Assembly: GCF_003032475.1 (NCBI RefSeq)
Contig: NZ_CP028369.1
Coordinates: 3,720,001-3,784,000 of the forward strand
Direction: 5' to 3'
Source of the DNA: Streptomyces sp. P3
GTDB lineage: Bacteria > Actinomycetota > Actinomycetes > Streptomycetales > Streptomycetaceae
DNA: 64,000 bases
This document shows, one piece after another, positions 27,576-35,639 of this stretch. Below the pieces are notes generated by a model that saw only the letters and a list, made by a program, of their open reading frames with translations, had not been told where the DNA came from and did no database searches. Both the position numbers and the translations under genes were made by a program. Positions within the stretch are counted from its first letter, which is position 1, and each line of letters opens with the position of its first letter.

Positions 27576-28724
27576 GTGCTTCTGAAAACTTTCGGCTGGT
27601 CGTTCGCGATCACCGCGCTCGGCCTGGTCGCAGCGGCCTTCTACGGGGGGTGGGAGGCGCTCGGCATCGTGGCGATCCTCTGCATCCTGGAGATCTCGCT
27701 GTCGTTCGACAACGCGGTGGTCAACGCCGGGATCCTGAAGAAGATGAACGCCTTCTGGCAGAAGATCTTCCTCACGATCGGCGTGCTGATCGCGGTCTTC
27801 GGCATGCGGCTGGTCTTCCCCGTCGTCATCGTCGCCATCAGCGCCAAGATCGGTCCGATCGACGCGGTCGACCTCGCGCTCAACGACAAGGACCAGTACC
27901 AGCAGCTCGTCACCGACGCCCACCCGTCGATCGCCGCGTTCGGTGGCATGTTCCTGTTGATGATCTTCCTGGACTTCATCTTCGAGGACCGGGACATCCA
28001 GTGGCTGCGCTGGATCGAGCGCCCGCTCGCCAAGCTCGGCAAGGTCGACATGCTGTCGGTCTGCATCGCCCTGATCGTCCTGCTGATCACCTCCTTCACC
28101 TTCGCCGCCCACGCCCACCAGCACGGCGGGGCGCACGTCGACAAGGCGGAGACGGTCCTGATCTCGGGCATCGCCGGCCTGATCACGTACATGATCGTCG
28201 GCGGCCTCTCCGGCTACTTCGAGGACAAGCTCGAGGAAGAGGAGGAGCGGGAGCACGAGGAAGAGGAGGAGGCCGCGCGCACCGGTAAGCAGCGCCCGGC
28301 GATCGTCCTCGCCGGCCAGGCCGCCTTCTTCATGTTCCTCTACCTCGAGGTCCTCGACGCCTCCTTCTCCTTCGACGGAGTGATCGGCGCGTTCGCGGTC
28401 ACCAACGACATCGTCCTGATGGCCCTCGGCCTCGGCGTCGGCGCCATGTACGTCCGGTCCCTCACCGTGTACCTGGTCCGCCAGGGCACCCTCGACGACT
28501 ACGTCTACCTGGAGCACGGCGCCCACTACGCCATCGGCGCCCTGGCCGTGCTCCTCCTGGTCACCATCCAGTACCAGATCCACGAGGTCATCACCGGCCT
28601 GATCGGCGTTCTGCTGATCGCCTGGTCCTTCTGGTCCTCCGTACGACGCAACAAGGCGCTGGCAGCGGCAGAGGGAAAAGCGACGGCCTCGGACGAGAAG
28701 ACTGAGGTGTCGTCCGGGGTGTGA
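27576..28724 (+). CDS. TerC-like DUF475 integral membrane protein
   Basis: 382 residues with seven to nine membrane segments. The paired TerC/DUF475 signatures are visible: LEISLSFDNAVVNAGILKK near residue 40 and LEVLDASFSFDGVIGAF near residue 260, each with membrane aspartates thought to bind metal. A highly acidic cytoplasmic loop (EEEEREHEEEEEA) sits between the halves. TerC proteins are linked to Mn2+ export and to metallation of exported proteins. The GTG start has no good Shine-Dalgarno. It ends at a strong terminator. Confidence 0.9.
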   Translation: MLLKTFGWSFAITALGLVAAAFYGGWEALGIVAILCILEISLSFDNAVVNAGILKKMNAFWQKIFLTIGVLIAVFGMRLVFPVVIVAISAKIGPIDAVDLALNDKDQYQQLVTDAHPSIAAFGGMFLLMIFLDFIFEDRDIQWLRWIERPLAKLGKVDMLSVCIALIVLLITSFTFAAHAHQHGGAHVDKAETVLISGIAGLITYMIVGGLSGYFEDKLEEEEEREHEEEEEAARTGKQRPAIVLAGQAAFFMFLYLEVLDASFSFDGVIGAFAVTNDIVLMALGLGVGAMYVRSLTVYLVRQGTLDDYVYLEHGAHYAIGALAVLLLVTIQYQIHEVITGLIGVLLIAWSFWSSVRRNKALAAAEGKATASDEKTEVSSGV

Positions 28725-28751
28725 TCACCTTCTGCGTGAGGAACGCTCTGA

Positions 28752-28800
28752 GCGGGGCGGCCGGTGAGGAAACTGTCCTCCACGGCCGCCCCGCCGGTTT
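28752..28800 (+). terminator. Intrinsic terminator after the TerC-like gene
   Basis: Perfect 12-bp GC-rich arms (28752-28763 and 28783-28794), followed by CGGTTTT. A T-run is rare in this genome, so this is one of the clearest intrinsic terminators in the window. Confidence 0.75.
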
Positions 28801-28824
28801 TCATCGTGGACGTGGGGGCGGGGA

Positions 28825-29562
28825 ATGGGCATCTTCGACGGGCTGCTGGGCAGCCGCGCGACCGACTTCGACTCGGGCAACGCGGCCACGAACGCGATCG
28901 AGCTGACCAAACGGCACAGCCAGGTCTCCCTCACCAAACAGGGGGCCGCCACCGGCAACCTGCGCGTCAACCTCGCCTGGCGGATGCGGACGTCCGACAT
29001 CGGCGGGCCGCAGCGGGAGAGCCTGCTGCGCCACCCCTTCAAGGCGCTGCGGCCCCCGGAGGTCGTCGGGCACAGCCAGAGCATGGTCAACGTCGACCTC
29101 GACCTCGGCTGCCTGTACGAACTGGCCGACGGCACGAAGGGCGTCGTGCAGCCGCTCGGCGGACTGCTGGGCGACGTGAACGCGGCGCCGTACGTGAAGC
29201 TCAGCGGCGACGACCGGTTCGGCTCGGCGTCCGGCGAGACGATGTACGTCAACCTCGACCACCGCGACGAGATCAAACGGCTGCTGGTCTTCGTGTACAT
29301 CTACGACCAGACACCGGCGTTTGACCGCACCCACGCGATCGTCACGCTGTACCCGAGCAACGGGCCGCGGATCGAGATAGGCCTCGACGAGCGGCACCCG
29401 CAGGCCCGCTCCTGCGCGGTGGTGATGATAGAGAACGTCAAGGGCGAGCTGATGGTGCGACGCGAGGTGCGGTTCGTCTACGGCTTCCAGGCGGAGCTGG
29501 ACCGACTGTACGGGTGGGGGCTGCAGTGGGGGCGCGGCTACAAGACGAAGGCCGAGCGGTAG
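28825..29562 (+). CDS. TerD-domain protein, extended form (TerA/TerF-like)
   Basis: 245 residues, longer than canonical TerD. The N-terminal 35 residues (MGIFDGLLGSRATDFDSG) are an extra segment; the TerD fold follows with VNVDLDLGCLYELADGTKG and GLDERHPQARSCAVVMIENV. The acidic repeat [14 protein letters not shown] of the two canonical copies is replaced by LSGDDRFGSASGETM, so calcium binding may differ. It starts 24 bp after the intrinsic terminator and converges on the tailed TerD gene. Probably part of a membrane-associated Ter complex with the TerC-like protein. Confidence 0.85.
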   Translation: MGIFDGLLGSRATDFDSGNAATNAIELTKRHSQVSLTKQGAATGNLRVNLAWRMRTSDIGGPQRESLLRHPFKALRPPEVVGHSQSMVNVDLDLGCLYELADGTKGVVQPLGGLLGDVNAAPYVKLSGDDRFGSASGETMYVNLDHRDEIKRLLVFVYIYDQTPAFDRTHAIVTLYPSNGPRIEIGLDERHPQARSCAVVMIENVKGELMVRREVRFVYGFQAELDRLYGWGLQWGRGYKTKAER

Positions 29563-29587
29563 GGGCCCGGCCGGGGCCTTCCGCCCC

Positions 29588-30334
29588 TCACCGTCCGACG
29601 AACTGCGGCCCCTGCGGCGGCAGCCGGAACGAACCGTCGGGGTAGCCGTAGCCGTAGGTCGGCAGGCTGGCCGGGTAGCCGTAGGCCGGCGGCTGCTGCG
29701 GGACGGCCGACGTGGGCCGCTCCGGCGGCAGCGGCTGCGACAGGCTGGGCGTGCGCGGAGCCGACGCGGCGGCCTCGGGGACGTCGGCCTCCTCGGACTC
29801 GTCGACCGAGATGCCGAAGTCGGTGGCCAGCCCCTTGAGGCCGTTGGAGTAGCCCTCACCCAGTGCGCGGAACTTCCAGCCCTCCCCGCGCCGGTAGAGC
29901 TCGCCGCAGATGAGAGCCGTCTCCTGGCCCGTCTCCGGGCGGATGTCGAAGGTGGCCAGCGGCTCCCCGTCGGTCGTCGCGTCGTACAGCGCGATGGTGA
30001 GGGAACGTACGCGGTCGAAGGTGACGCCGTCCGCCGAAGCGGTCAGGAGAATACGGCCGACACCGGACTCGACACCGGACAGATCGGTCTGGATCGTGTC
30101 GGTGAGGCCCTCGGCAACCCGCTTCTTGCCGAGCCGCCACACCTTCCCGGAGGGGTGCCGGGGCTGGTTGTAGAAGACGAAGTCCTCGTCGGAGCGCACA
30201 CGACCGTCGAGACCGAGGAGCAGCGCGGAGGCATCGACGTCCGGGACCCCCTGCCCGGGGGTCCAGCGCAGCACGGCGCGCACCGTGGTGGCTTTCAGCG
30301 GGACGTTCGACCCCTTCAGCATCGCGTGCGTCAT
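29588..30334 (-). CDS. TerD-family protein with disordered Pro/Tyr/Gly-rich tail
   Basis: 248 residues. The TerD domain fills residues 1-180 ([55 protein letters not shown]). The last 65 residues are low-complexity and rich in Pro, Tyr and Gly ([17 protein letters not shown]). Such tails may mediate assembly. It is on the opposite strand from the other ter genes, divergent from the CitE-like gene, so one intergenic region may control both. The calcium-binding acidic cluster is weaker than in copies 1 and 2. Confidence 0.88.
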   Translation of the reverse strand: MTHAMLKGSNVPLKATTVRAVLRWTPGQGVPDVDASALLLGLDGRVRSDEDFVFYNQPRHPSGKVWRLGKKRVAEGLTDTIQTDLSGVESGVGRILLTASADGVTFDRVRSLTIALYDATTDGEPLATFDIRPETGQETALICGELYRRGEGWKFRALGEGYSNGLKGLATDFGISVDESEEADVPEAAASAPRTPSLSQPLPPERPTSAVPQQPPAYGYPASLPTYGYGYPDGSFRLPPQGPQFVGR

Positions 30335-30509
30335 GCGGTCATCCTGCCTTCTCGGGCCTGCTCACGACAACGCGGGGTACTCGGCGACCTACATGGTCGA
30401 GTTACCTGAAATTCATGCCCCGGGGGAACCTGGGACATGGATCCCTACGTACTATTACCGGCCACCTCTTGCCGAATCCATGCCATACCTTGCACCACGG
30501 GGGAGATTT

Positions 30510-31676
30510 ATGCGTCATTTCGGGCACCTCGCCCCTGAGGTGCGGCAGCGCCTCTTTCACCGGGAGCCGTGCGTCTTCACGGCGGACTCACCGGCCAGGC
30601 TGCTCTCCGCGGCCCTGGGCGCCACGCTCTACAGCCCGGCCACCCGGCCCCGGCTGGCGGACGACGTCGTCAAGCAGACCGGGCGCGGCGTGGTGTCGAT
30701 GGTGCTGTGCCTGGAGGACTCCATCGGCGACGAGGACGTCGCGGCCGGCGAGGAGAACCTCGTCCGCCAGTTCGCCGAGCTCGCGGACCGCACGGACGGG
30801 GAGCTGCCGCTGCTCTTCATCCGGGTGCGCACGCCCGAACAGATCCCCGACCTGGTCCGGCGACTCGGCGGCAACGCCGGGCTGCTCAGCGGGTTCGTGT
30901 TCCCGAAGTTCACCGAGGAGCGCGGCGTCCCGTTCCTGGAGGCGCTGGCCGGCGCGGAGGCGGCGAGCGGGCACCGCCTGTTCGGCATGCCCGTGCTGGA
31001 GACGCCGGAGCTGATGTACCGCGAGTCGCGGGTGGACGCTCTGGAGGGCATCGCCCGTGCCGTCGACAAGTACCGCAGCCGGGTCCTCGCCCTGCGCCTC
31101 GGCGTGACCGACTTCTGTTCCGCGTACGGACTGCGCCGGGCGCCCGACATGACCGCCTACGACGTCCAGATCGTCGCCTCGGTGATCGCCGACGTGGTGA
31201 ACATGCTGGGACGGGCCGACGGCAGCGGGTTCACCGTGACCGGACCGGTGTGGGAGTACTTCCGGGTCCCCGAGCGCATGTTCAAGCCGATGCTGCGCCA
31301 CAGTCCCTTCCTGGAGGGGCAGGCGGTGGAGCTGCGCGAGAGACTGATCGAGCACGCGATGGACGGTCTGCTGCGCGAGATCTCCCTCGACCAGGCCAAC
31401 GGCCTGCTCGGCAAGACCTGCATCCACCCCTCGCACGTGCCGGCCGTGCACGCGCTGTCCGTGGTCAGTCACGAGGAGTACAGCGACGCGGCGGACATCC
31501 TGCGGCCGGAACGCGGCGGTGGGGGTGTACTGCGGTCGCAGTACACGAACAAGATGAACGAGGTGAAGCCGCACCGCGCCTGGGCCGAGCGCACCATGCT
31601 GCGCGCGGAGGTCTTCGGCGTCGCGCACGAGGACGTCAGCTTCGTCGACCTGCTCGCAGCCGGCATACCCGGCTAG
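30510..31676 (+). CDS. HpcH/HpaI aldolase-citrate lyase (CitE-like) protein of the Ter module
   Basis: 388 residues from an ATG with GGGGGAG four bases upstream. The TIM-barrel CitE superfamily forms or breaks C-C bonds next to a CoA thioester or keto acid. Visible features include the Arg-containing RLGVTDFCSAYGLRRAP, the acidic metal motif in LCLEDSIGDEDV, and HPSHVPAVHALSVV near the C terminus. It is larger than CitE lyases and is the form found in Ter biosynthetic modules. It begins a plus-strand operon with the phosphoribosyltransferase fusion (103 bp) and the HAD gene. Substrate unknown. Confidence 0.85.
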   Translation: MRHFGHLAPEVRQRLFHREPCVFTADSPARLLSAALGATLYSPATRPRLADDVVKQTGRGVVSMVLCLEDSIGDEDVAAGEENLVRQFAELADRTDGELPLLFIRVRTPEQIPDLVRRLGGNAGLLSGFVFPKFTEERGVPFLEALAGAEAASGHRLFGMPVLETPELMYRESRVDALEGIARAVDKYRSRVLALRLGVTDFCSAYGLRRAPDMTAYDVQIVASVIADVVNMLGRADGSGFTVTGPVWEYFRVPERMFKPMLRHSPFLEGQAVELRERLIEHAMDGLLREISLDQANGLLGKTCIHPSHVPAVHALSVVSHEEYSDAADILRPERGGGGVLRSQYTNKMNEVKPHRAWAERTMLRAEVFGVAHEDVSFVDLLAAGIPG

Positions 31677-31779
31677 GGTCTCCTGTTCGGGTCGGGGCGG
31701 TCGGGGCGCGATGCCGGGGCCCGCGAGCCCGGTCCGGCCCGAACGAGAGCCCCTCACCCACCTCACGATCTAGGGACGC

Positions 31780-34314
31780 ATGAGAAACGCAGTGAACAAC
31801 GGGGTCTGGTCCGGGACCTGGGTCGCCGAGCGGCTCGGACTGGAGCTGGTGGGCGACGACGCGCTGCCGGAGATGCTGGGGCTGGCCCTGCGCCGCAACC
31901 CCAAGCGGGCGCATCTGCTGGTCTCCCACGTCCTGGGCAAGCACGTCCCGCAGTCGCCGGCGGTCGTCCACGGCCACGGCCTCGCCCTCGGCCGCCGGGT
32001 GCGGGAGCTGCTCGGCCCCGAGGAGGCGGCGAGGGCGGTCGTCCTCGGCTACGCGGAGACGGCCACCGGTCTCGGCCACAGCGTCGCCGACGGCGTCGGC
32101 GTCGCCCCGTACCTGCACTCCACCCGGCGTCCGGTCCCGGGCGTCGCGACGGCGGGCGGTTTCGAGGAGTCCCACTCCCACGCCACCTCCCACCTGCTGC
32201 TGCCGGAGGACCCGACCCTGCTGGTCGGCGACGGCCCGCTGGTGCTGGTGGACGACGAGTTCTCCACCGGCAACACCGTGCTGAACACGATCCGCGACCT
32301 GCACGGGCGCTATCCGCGGGACCGGTACGTCGTCGTCGCCCTCGTCGACATGCGCTCGGCGGCCGACGCGGGCCGCCTCGACGACTTCGCCCGCGAGATC
32401 GGCGCCCGGGTGGACCTGGTCGCCACCGCCTCGGGCGCGGTCCGCCTCCCGGAAGGGGTGCTGGAGAAGGGGCAGGCCCTGGTCGCCCGGTACGAGGCCG
32501 CGGCCGCCGCGAGCGGTGAGCGGTCGTCCGCGGGCTCGTCGGGGCCGGCCGCACCGGACCCGCACCCGGCGGACGACCGCACCGGGCAGCCGGGCGCCCG
32601 GGACAGCGCGACCCGCGTGGACCTGCACTGGCCGCGCGGCCTGCCGGACGGCGGCCGGCACGGCTTCACCCCCGCCCACCGGGGCCGGCTCGAGGCCGCC
32701 CTCCCCGCCATGGCGGCCCGCCTCGCGGAAGCGATACCCGCCGACGCGCGGAGCGTCCTGGTGCTCGGCTTCGAGGAGCTGATGTACACGCCGCTGCGGC
32801 TGGCGCGGGAGCTGGGGGAGACCGTCTCCGCCGAGGTGCGCTACTCGACCACCACCCGCTCGCCCGTCCTCGCGGTCGACGACCCCGGCTACGCGATACG
32901 CAGCCGGATCGTCTTCCCCGCCCACGACGACCCCGCAGACGGCCCCGGCGAGCGCTATGCCTACAACGTCGCAGGCGGCGGCTTCGACGCCGTCGTCGCC
33001 GTCGTGGACTCGGTGGCGGACACCCCGCCGCTGCACGCCCCCGACGGCCTTCTGTCCCGGCTGGCCGCGCACACCCCGCACGTCGTCCTCGCGGTCGTCC
33101 CCTCGTACGTCCCCGAGCCGCTGTACGCAGCCGCACTGCCCGAAAAGAGACCCGTCATGCTGCCCGAGCCCCTTCGCGGCCCCGCCTTCTCCTCGTACGC
33201 GCCCGAGGAGGTCGGCTGGCTGCTCCAGGACCTCTCGGACGTGACGCTGGAGGCGCCGACCGAGGAGCGGGAGGAGGCCATCCAGAGCGGCGGCGCGCAC
33301 TACGCCGAGTCGCTGCCCGTCGAGTACCAGCCCAGCGAGCAGTACCAGGAGCTGTTCCACGCGGCCCTCGAGACCTCGGCGGAGCGGATCGCGCGGGCCG
33401 TGGGCGTCGTCACCGAGACCGTGATCGCGGAGCGCTCGCCGCGGCCCGTCCTCGTCTCGCTGGCCCGGGCCGGGACCCCGGTCGGCGTGCTGATGCGCCG
33501 CTGGGCGCAGTTCCGGCACGGCCTCGACCTGCCGCACTACGCCGTGTCGATCGTGCGCGGCCGGGGCATCGACGCCAACGCGCTGCGCTGGCTCGCGGCC
33601 CATCACGACCCGCGGGACGTCGTGTTCGTCGACGGCTGGACCGGCAAGGGCGCGATCACCCGGGAACTGGCCGCGGCGATCGAGGAGTTCGAGGCGGGCG
33701 GCGGCGCGGCCGGCTTCGACCCGGAGATCGCGGTGCTGGCCGACCCCGGCTCGTGCGTGCGGACGTACGGCACCCGGGAGGACTTCCTCATCCCGTCCGC
33801 CTGCCTCAACTCGACCGTCTCCGGGCTGATCTCACGGACCGTCCTGCGCGCCGACCTGGTCGGGCCGGACGACTTCCACGGCGCGAAGTTCTACCGGGAG
33901 CTCGCCGGCGTGGACGTCTCTGCGGACTTCCTGGACGCCGTGGCCGCCCGCTTCCCCGAGGTCGCGGAAGCCGTCGGCGGCGCGGTGAAGGAGCTGCTCG
34001 CCGGTGACCGCACGCCGAGCTGGCAGGGCTGGGCGGCGGTGGAGCGGATCAGCGAGGAGTACGGCATCCACGACGTGAACCTGGTCAAGCCGGGCGTCGG
34101 AGAGACCACGCGGGTGCTGCTGCGCCGGGTGCCGTGGAAGATCCTGGCGCGGGCCGGGGCGGGCGCCGACCTGGACCACGTACGGCTGCTCGCCGGACAG
34201 CGAGGGGTGCCCGTCGAGGAGGTCGGTGACCTGCCGTACACCTGCGTGGGTCTGATCCACCCGCAGTTCACCCGCGGTGCGACCGGCGCCGACGGCAAGG
34301 CGGTGACGGTCTGA
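31780..34314 (+). CDS. Fused phosphoribosyltransferase-TRSP-phosphoribosyltransferase protein of the Ter module
   Basis: 844 residues with three recognisable parts. Residues 1-240 are a phosphoribosyltransferase domain with PRPP loop LVLVDDEFSTGNTV (154-167). Residues 280-455 are the TRSP domain, named for T-R-S-P, seen here at 359-362 in YSTTTRSPVLAVDD. Residues 460-844 are a second phosphoribosyltransferase-like domain with LVSLARAGTPVGVLMRRW and VVFVDGWTGKGA (614-625). A low-complexity linker (241-275) follows the first domain. In many bacteria the second unit is a separate gene beginning near the equivalent of Met460, so this looks like a gene fusion. It overlaps the HAD start by one base. 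Predicted product: a ribosylated metabolite. Confidence 0.85.
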   Translation: MRNAVNNGVWSGTWVAERLGLELVGDDALPEMLGLALRRNPKRAHLLVSHVLGKHVPQSPAVVHGHGLALGRRVRELLGPEEAARAVVLGYAETATGLGHSVADGVGVAPYLHSTRRPVPGVATAGGFEESHSHATSHLLLPEDPTLLVGDGPLVLVDDEFSTGNTVLNTIRDLHGRYPRDRYVVVALVDMRSAADAGRLDDFAREIGARVDLVATASGAVRLPEGVLEKGQALVARYEAAAAASGERSSAGSSGPAAPDPHPADDRTGQPGARDSATRVDLHWPRGLPDGGRHGFTPAHRGRLEAALPAMAARLAEAIPADARSVLVLGFEELMYTPLRLARELGETVSAEVRYSTTTRSPVLAVDDPGYAIRSRIVFPAHDDPADGPGERYAYNVAGGGFDAVVAVVDSVADTPPLHAPDGLLSRLAAHTPHVVLAVVPSYVPEPLYAAALPEKRPVMLPEPLRGPAFSSYAPEEVGWLLQDLSDVTLEAPTEEREEAIQSGGAHYAESLPVEYQPSEQYQELFHAALETSAERIARAVGVVTETVIAERSPRPVLVSLARAGTPVGVLMRRWAQFRHGLDLPHYAVSIVRGRGIDANALRWLAAHHDPRDVVFVDGWTGKGAITRELAAAIEEFEAGGGAAGFDPEIAVLADPGSCVRTYGTREDFLIPSACLNSTVSGLISRTVLRADLVGPDDFHGAKFYRELAGVDVSADFLDAVAARFPEVAEAVGGAVKELLAGDRTPSWQGWAAVERISEEYGIHDVNLVKPGVGETTRVLLRRVPWKILARAGAGADLDHVRLLAGQRGVPVEEVGDLPYTCVGLIHPQFTRGATGADGKAVTV

Positions 34315-35132
34315 TGCCGGTTCTGGTGGCGAGCGACCTCGACCGTACGCTCATCTACTCGGCGGCGGCGCTGGCGCTGACCATGCCGGACGCCCGGGCT
34401 CCGCGGCTGCTGTGCGTGGAGGTGCACGAGGCGAGACCGCTGTCGTTCATGACCGAGACGGCGGCGCAGCTGCTCACCGACCTCGGGGACGCGGCGCTGT
34501 TCATGCCGACGACGACCCGGACGCGCAAGCAGTACCAGCGCATCAACCTCCCCGGGCCGCCGCCGAAGTACGCGATCTGCGCCAACGGCGGCCATCTCCT
34601 CGTCGACGGGGCGACCGACCACGACTGGCACGCGCGCGTGCTCGCGCGGCTGGCCGACGAGTGCGCGCCGCTCGCGGAGGTGCAGGAGTACCTGGCGAAG
34701 ACGGCGGACCCGCTCTGGCTGCGCAAGCAGCGGGTCGCCGAGGACCTGTTCGCCTACCTCGTCGTGGAGCGCGAGCTGCTGCCCGAGGAGTGGGTGAAGG
34801 AACTGGCGGCCTGGGCGGAGAACCGCGGCTGGACCGTGTCGCTCCAGGGCCGCAAGATCTACGCCGTGCCGAAGCCGCTCACCAAGAGCGCCGCCGTGCG
34901 TGAGGTGGTCCGCCGCACCGGCGCCGAACTGACGCTGGCGGCGGGCGACTCGCTGCTCGACGCCGACCTGCTGCTGGCCGCGGACCGCGGCTGGCGTCCG
35001 GGCCACGGCGAGCTGGCGGACGCGGCCTGGGCGGCCCCGCAGATCACCGCCCTGCCGGAGCGTGGCGTGCTGGCCGGGGAGCGCATTCTGCGGGAGTTCC
35101 TCAGGGATTGTCGCGGAATCCGACCCGCGTAA
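34314..35132 (+). CDS. HAD-superfamily phosphatase of the Ter module
   Basis: 272 residues. Motif I is DLDRTLIY with Asp8 as nucleophile and Asp10 as acid; motif III Lys lies near KPLTKSAAV and motif IV is GDSLLDADLLLAADRG. The large cap between motifs I and III resembles the Cof/sucrose-phosphatase type, which dephosphorylates sugar phosphates or nucleotides. TGATG overlap couples it to the fused phosphoribosyltransferase. It would remove a phosphate from the intermediate made by its partner. It ends at a strong hairpin. Confidence 0.88.
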   Translation: MPVLVASDLDRTLIYSAAALALTMPDARAPRLLCVEVHEARPLSFMTETAAQLLTDLGDAALFMPTTTRTRKQYQRINLPGPPPKYAICANGGHLLVDGATDHDWHARVLARLADECAPLAEVQEYLAKTADPLWLRKQRVAEDLFAYLVVERELLPEEWVKELAAWAENRGWTVSLQGRKIYAVPKPLTKSAAVREVVRRTGAELTLAAGDSLLDADLLLAADRGWRPGHGELADAAWAAPQITALPERGVLAGERILREFLRDCRGIRPA

Positions 35133-35152
35133 AGGGCTGCCGCGGCACATGG

Positions 35153-35175
35153 CCGACGGAAAGGGTTTCCGTCGG
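35153..35175. terminator. Terminator between HAD and FmdB genes
   Basis: Perfect 10-bp arms CCGACGGAAA/TTTCCGTCGG around GGG, between convergent stops at 35132 and 35184. It can serve both directions and closes the Ter operon. Confidence 0.75.
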
Positions 35176-35183
35176 TAACACGG

Positions 35184-35402
35184 TCAGGAGCAGCAGCCCC
35201 CGCCGCAGCAACCGCCTCCGCCCCCGCCGCCCGCTTGTGGCGCGGGGGCGGATTTCGTGCCGCCGACTGCCACCGTGGACAGGAGTTTGACCGTATCGTC
35301 GTGCCCGGCGGGGCAGTCCGCGGGGTCGGCGGACTGCGCCATCGGACGGCTCAGTTCGAAGGTGTCGCCGCAGGTCCGGCAGCGGTACTCGTAGCGAGGC
35401 AT
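35184..35402 (-). CDS. FmdB-family zinc ribbon protein
   Basis: 72 residues. The N-terminal zinc ribbon is MPRYEYRCRTCGDTFELSRP with CxxC, and a second pair comes from the DCPAGH region. The C terminus is a Gly/Cys tail GGGGGGGCCGGGCCS with two vicinal cysteine pairs, which could bind metal or form disulfides. FmdB proteins are thought to be small regulatory or assembly proteins; the role in Streptomyces is unknown. It converges on the HAD gene. Confidence 0.85.
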   Translation of the reverse strand: MPRYEYRCRTCGDTFELSRPMAQSADPADCPAGHDDTVKLLSTVAVGGTKSAPAPQAGGGGGGGCCGGGCCS

Positions 35403-35639
35403 GCGGTCAGACTAAGCCCCTATGCTCGGAGACGGTGTCAGCAGTTTTACCTCTGTTCGCTTCTGTCACTTTCTTATGTGGAGAATTTGCGAAGAGCGCT
35501 GGTAATTTGAGAGCGCCGCGCTGGACCCCTAGGTCGGAGGGTTCACTGTTTGCGGCCGCGTCAACGGCAACCATGTCAGGCCCTCGGAAGTCTGTACGTC
35601 TGCCTGCGAGCAATACGGAGTGCGGGAGGGAGACGGGTC

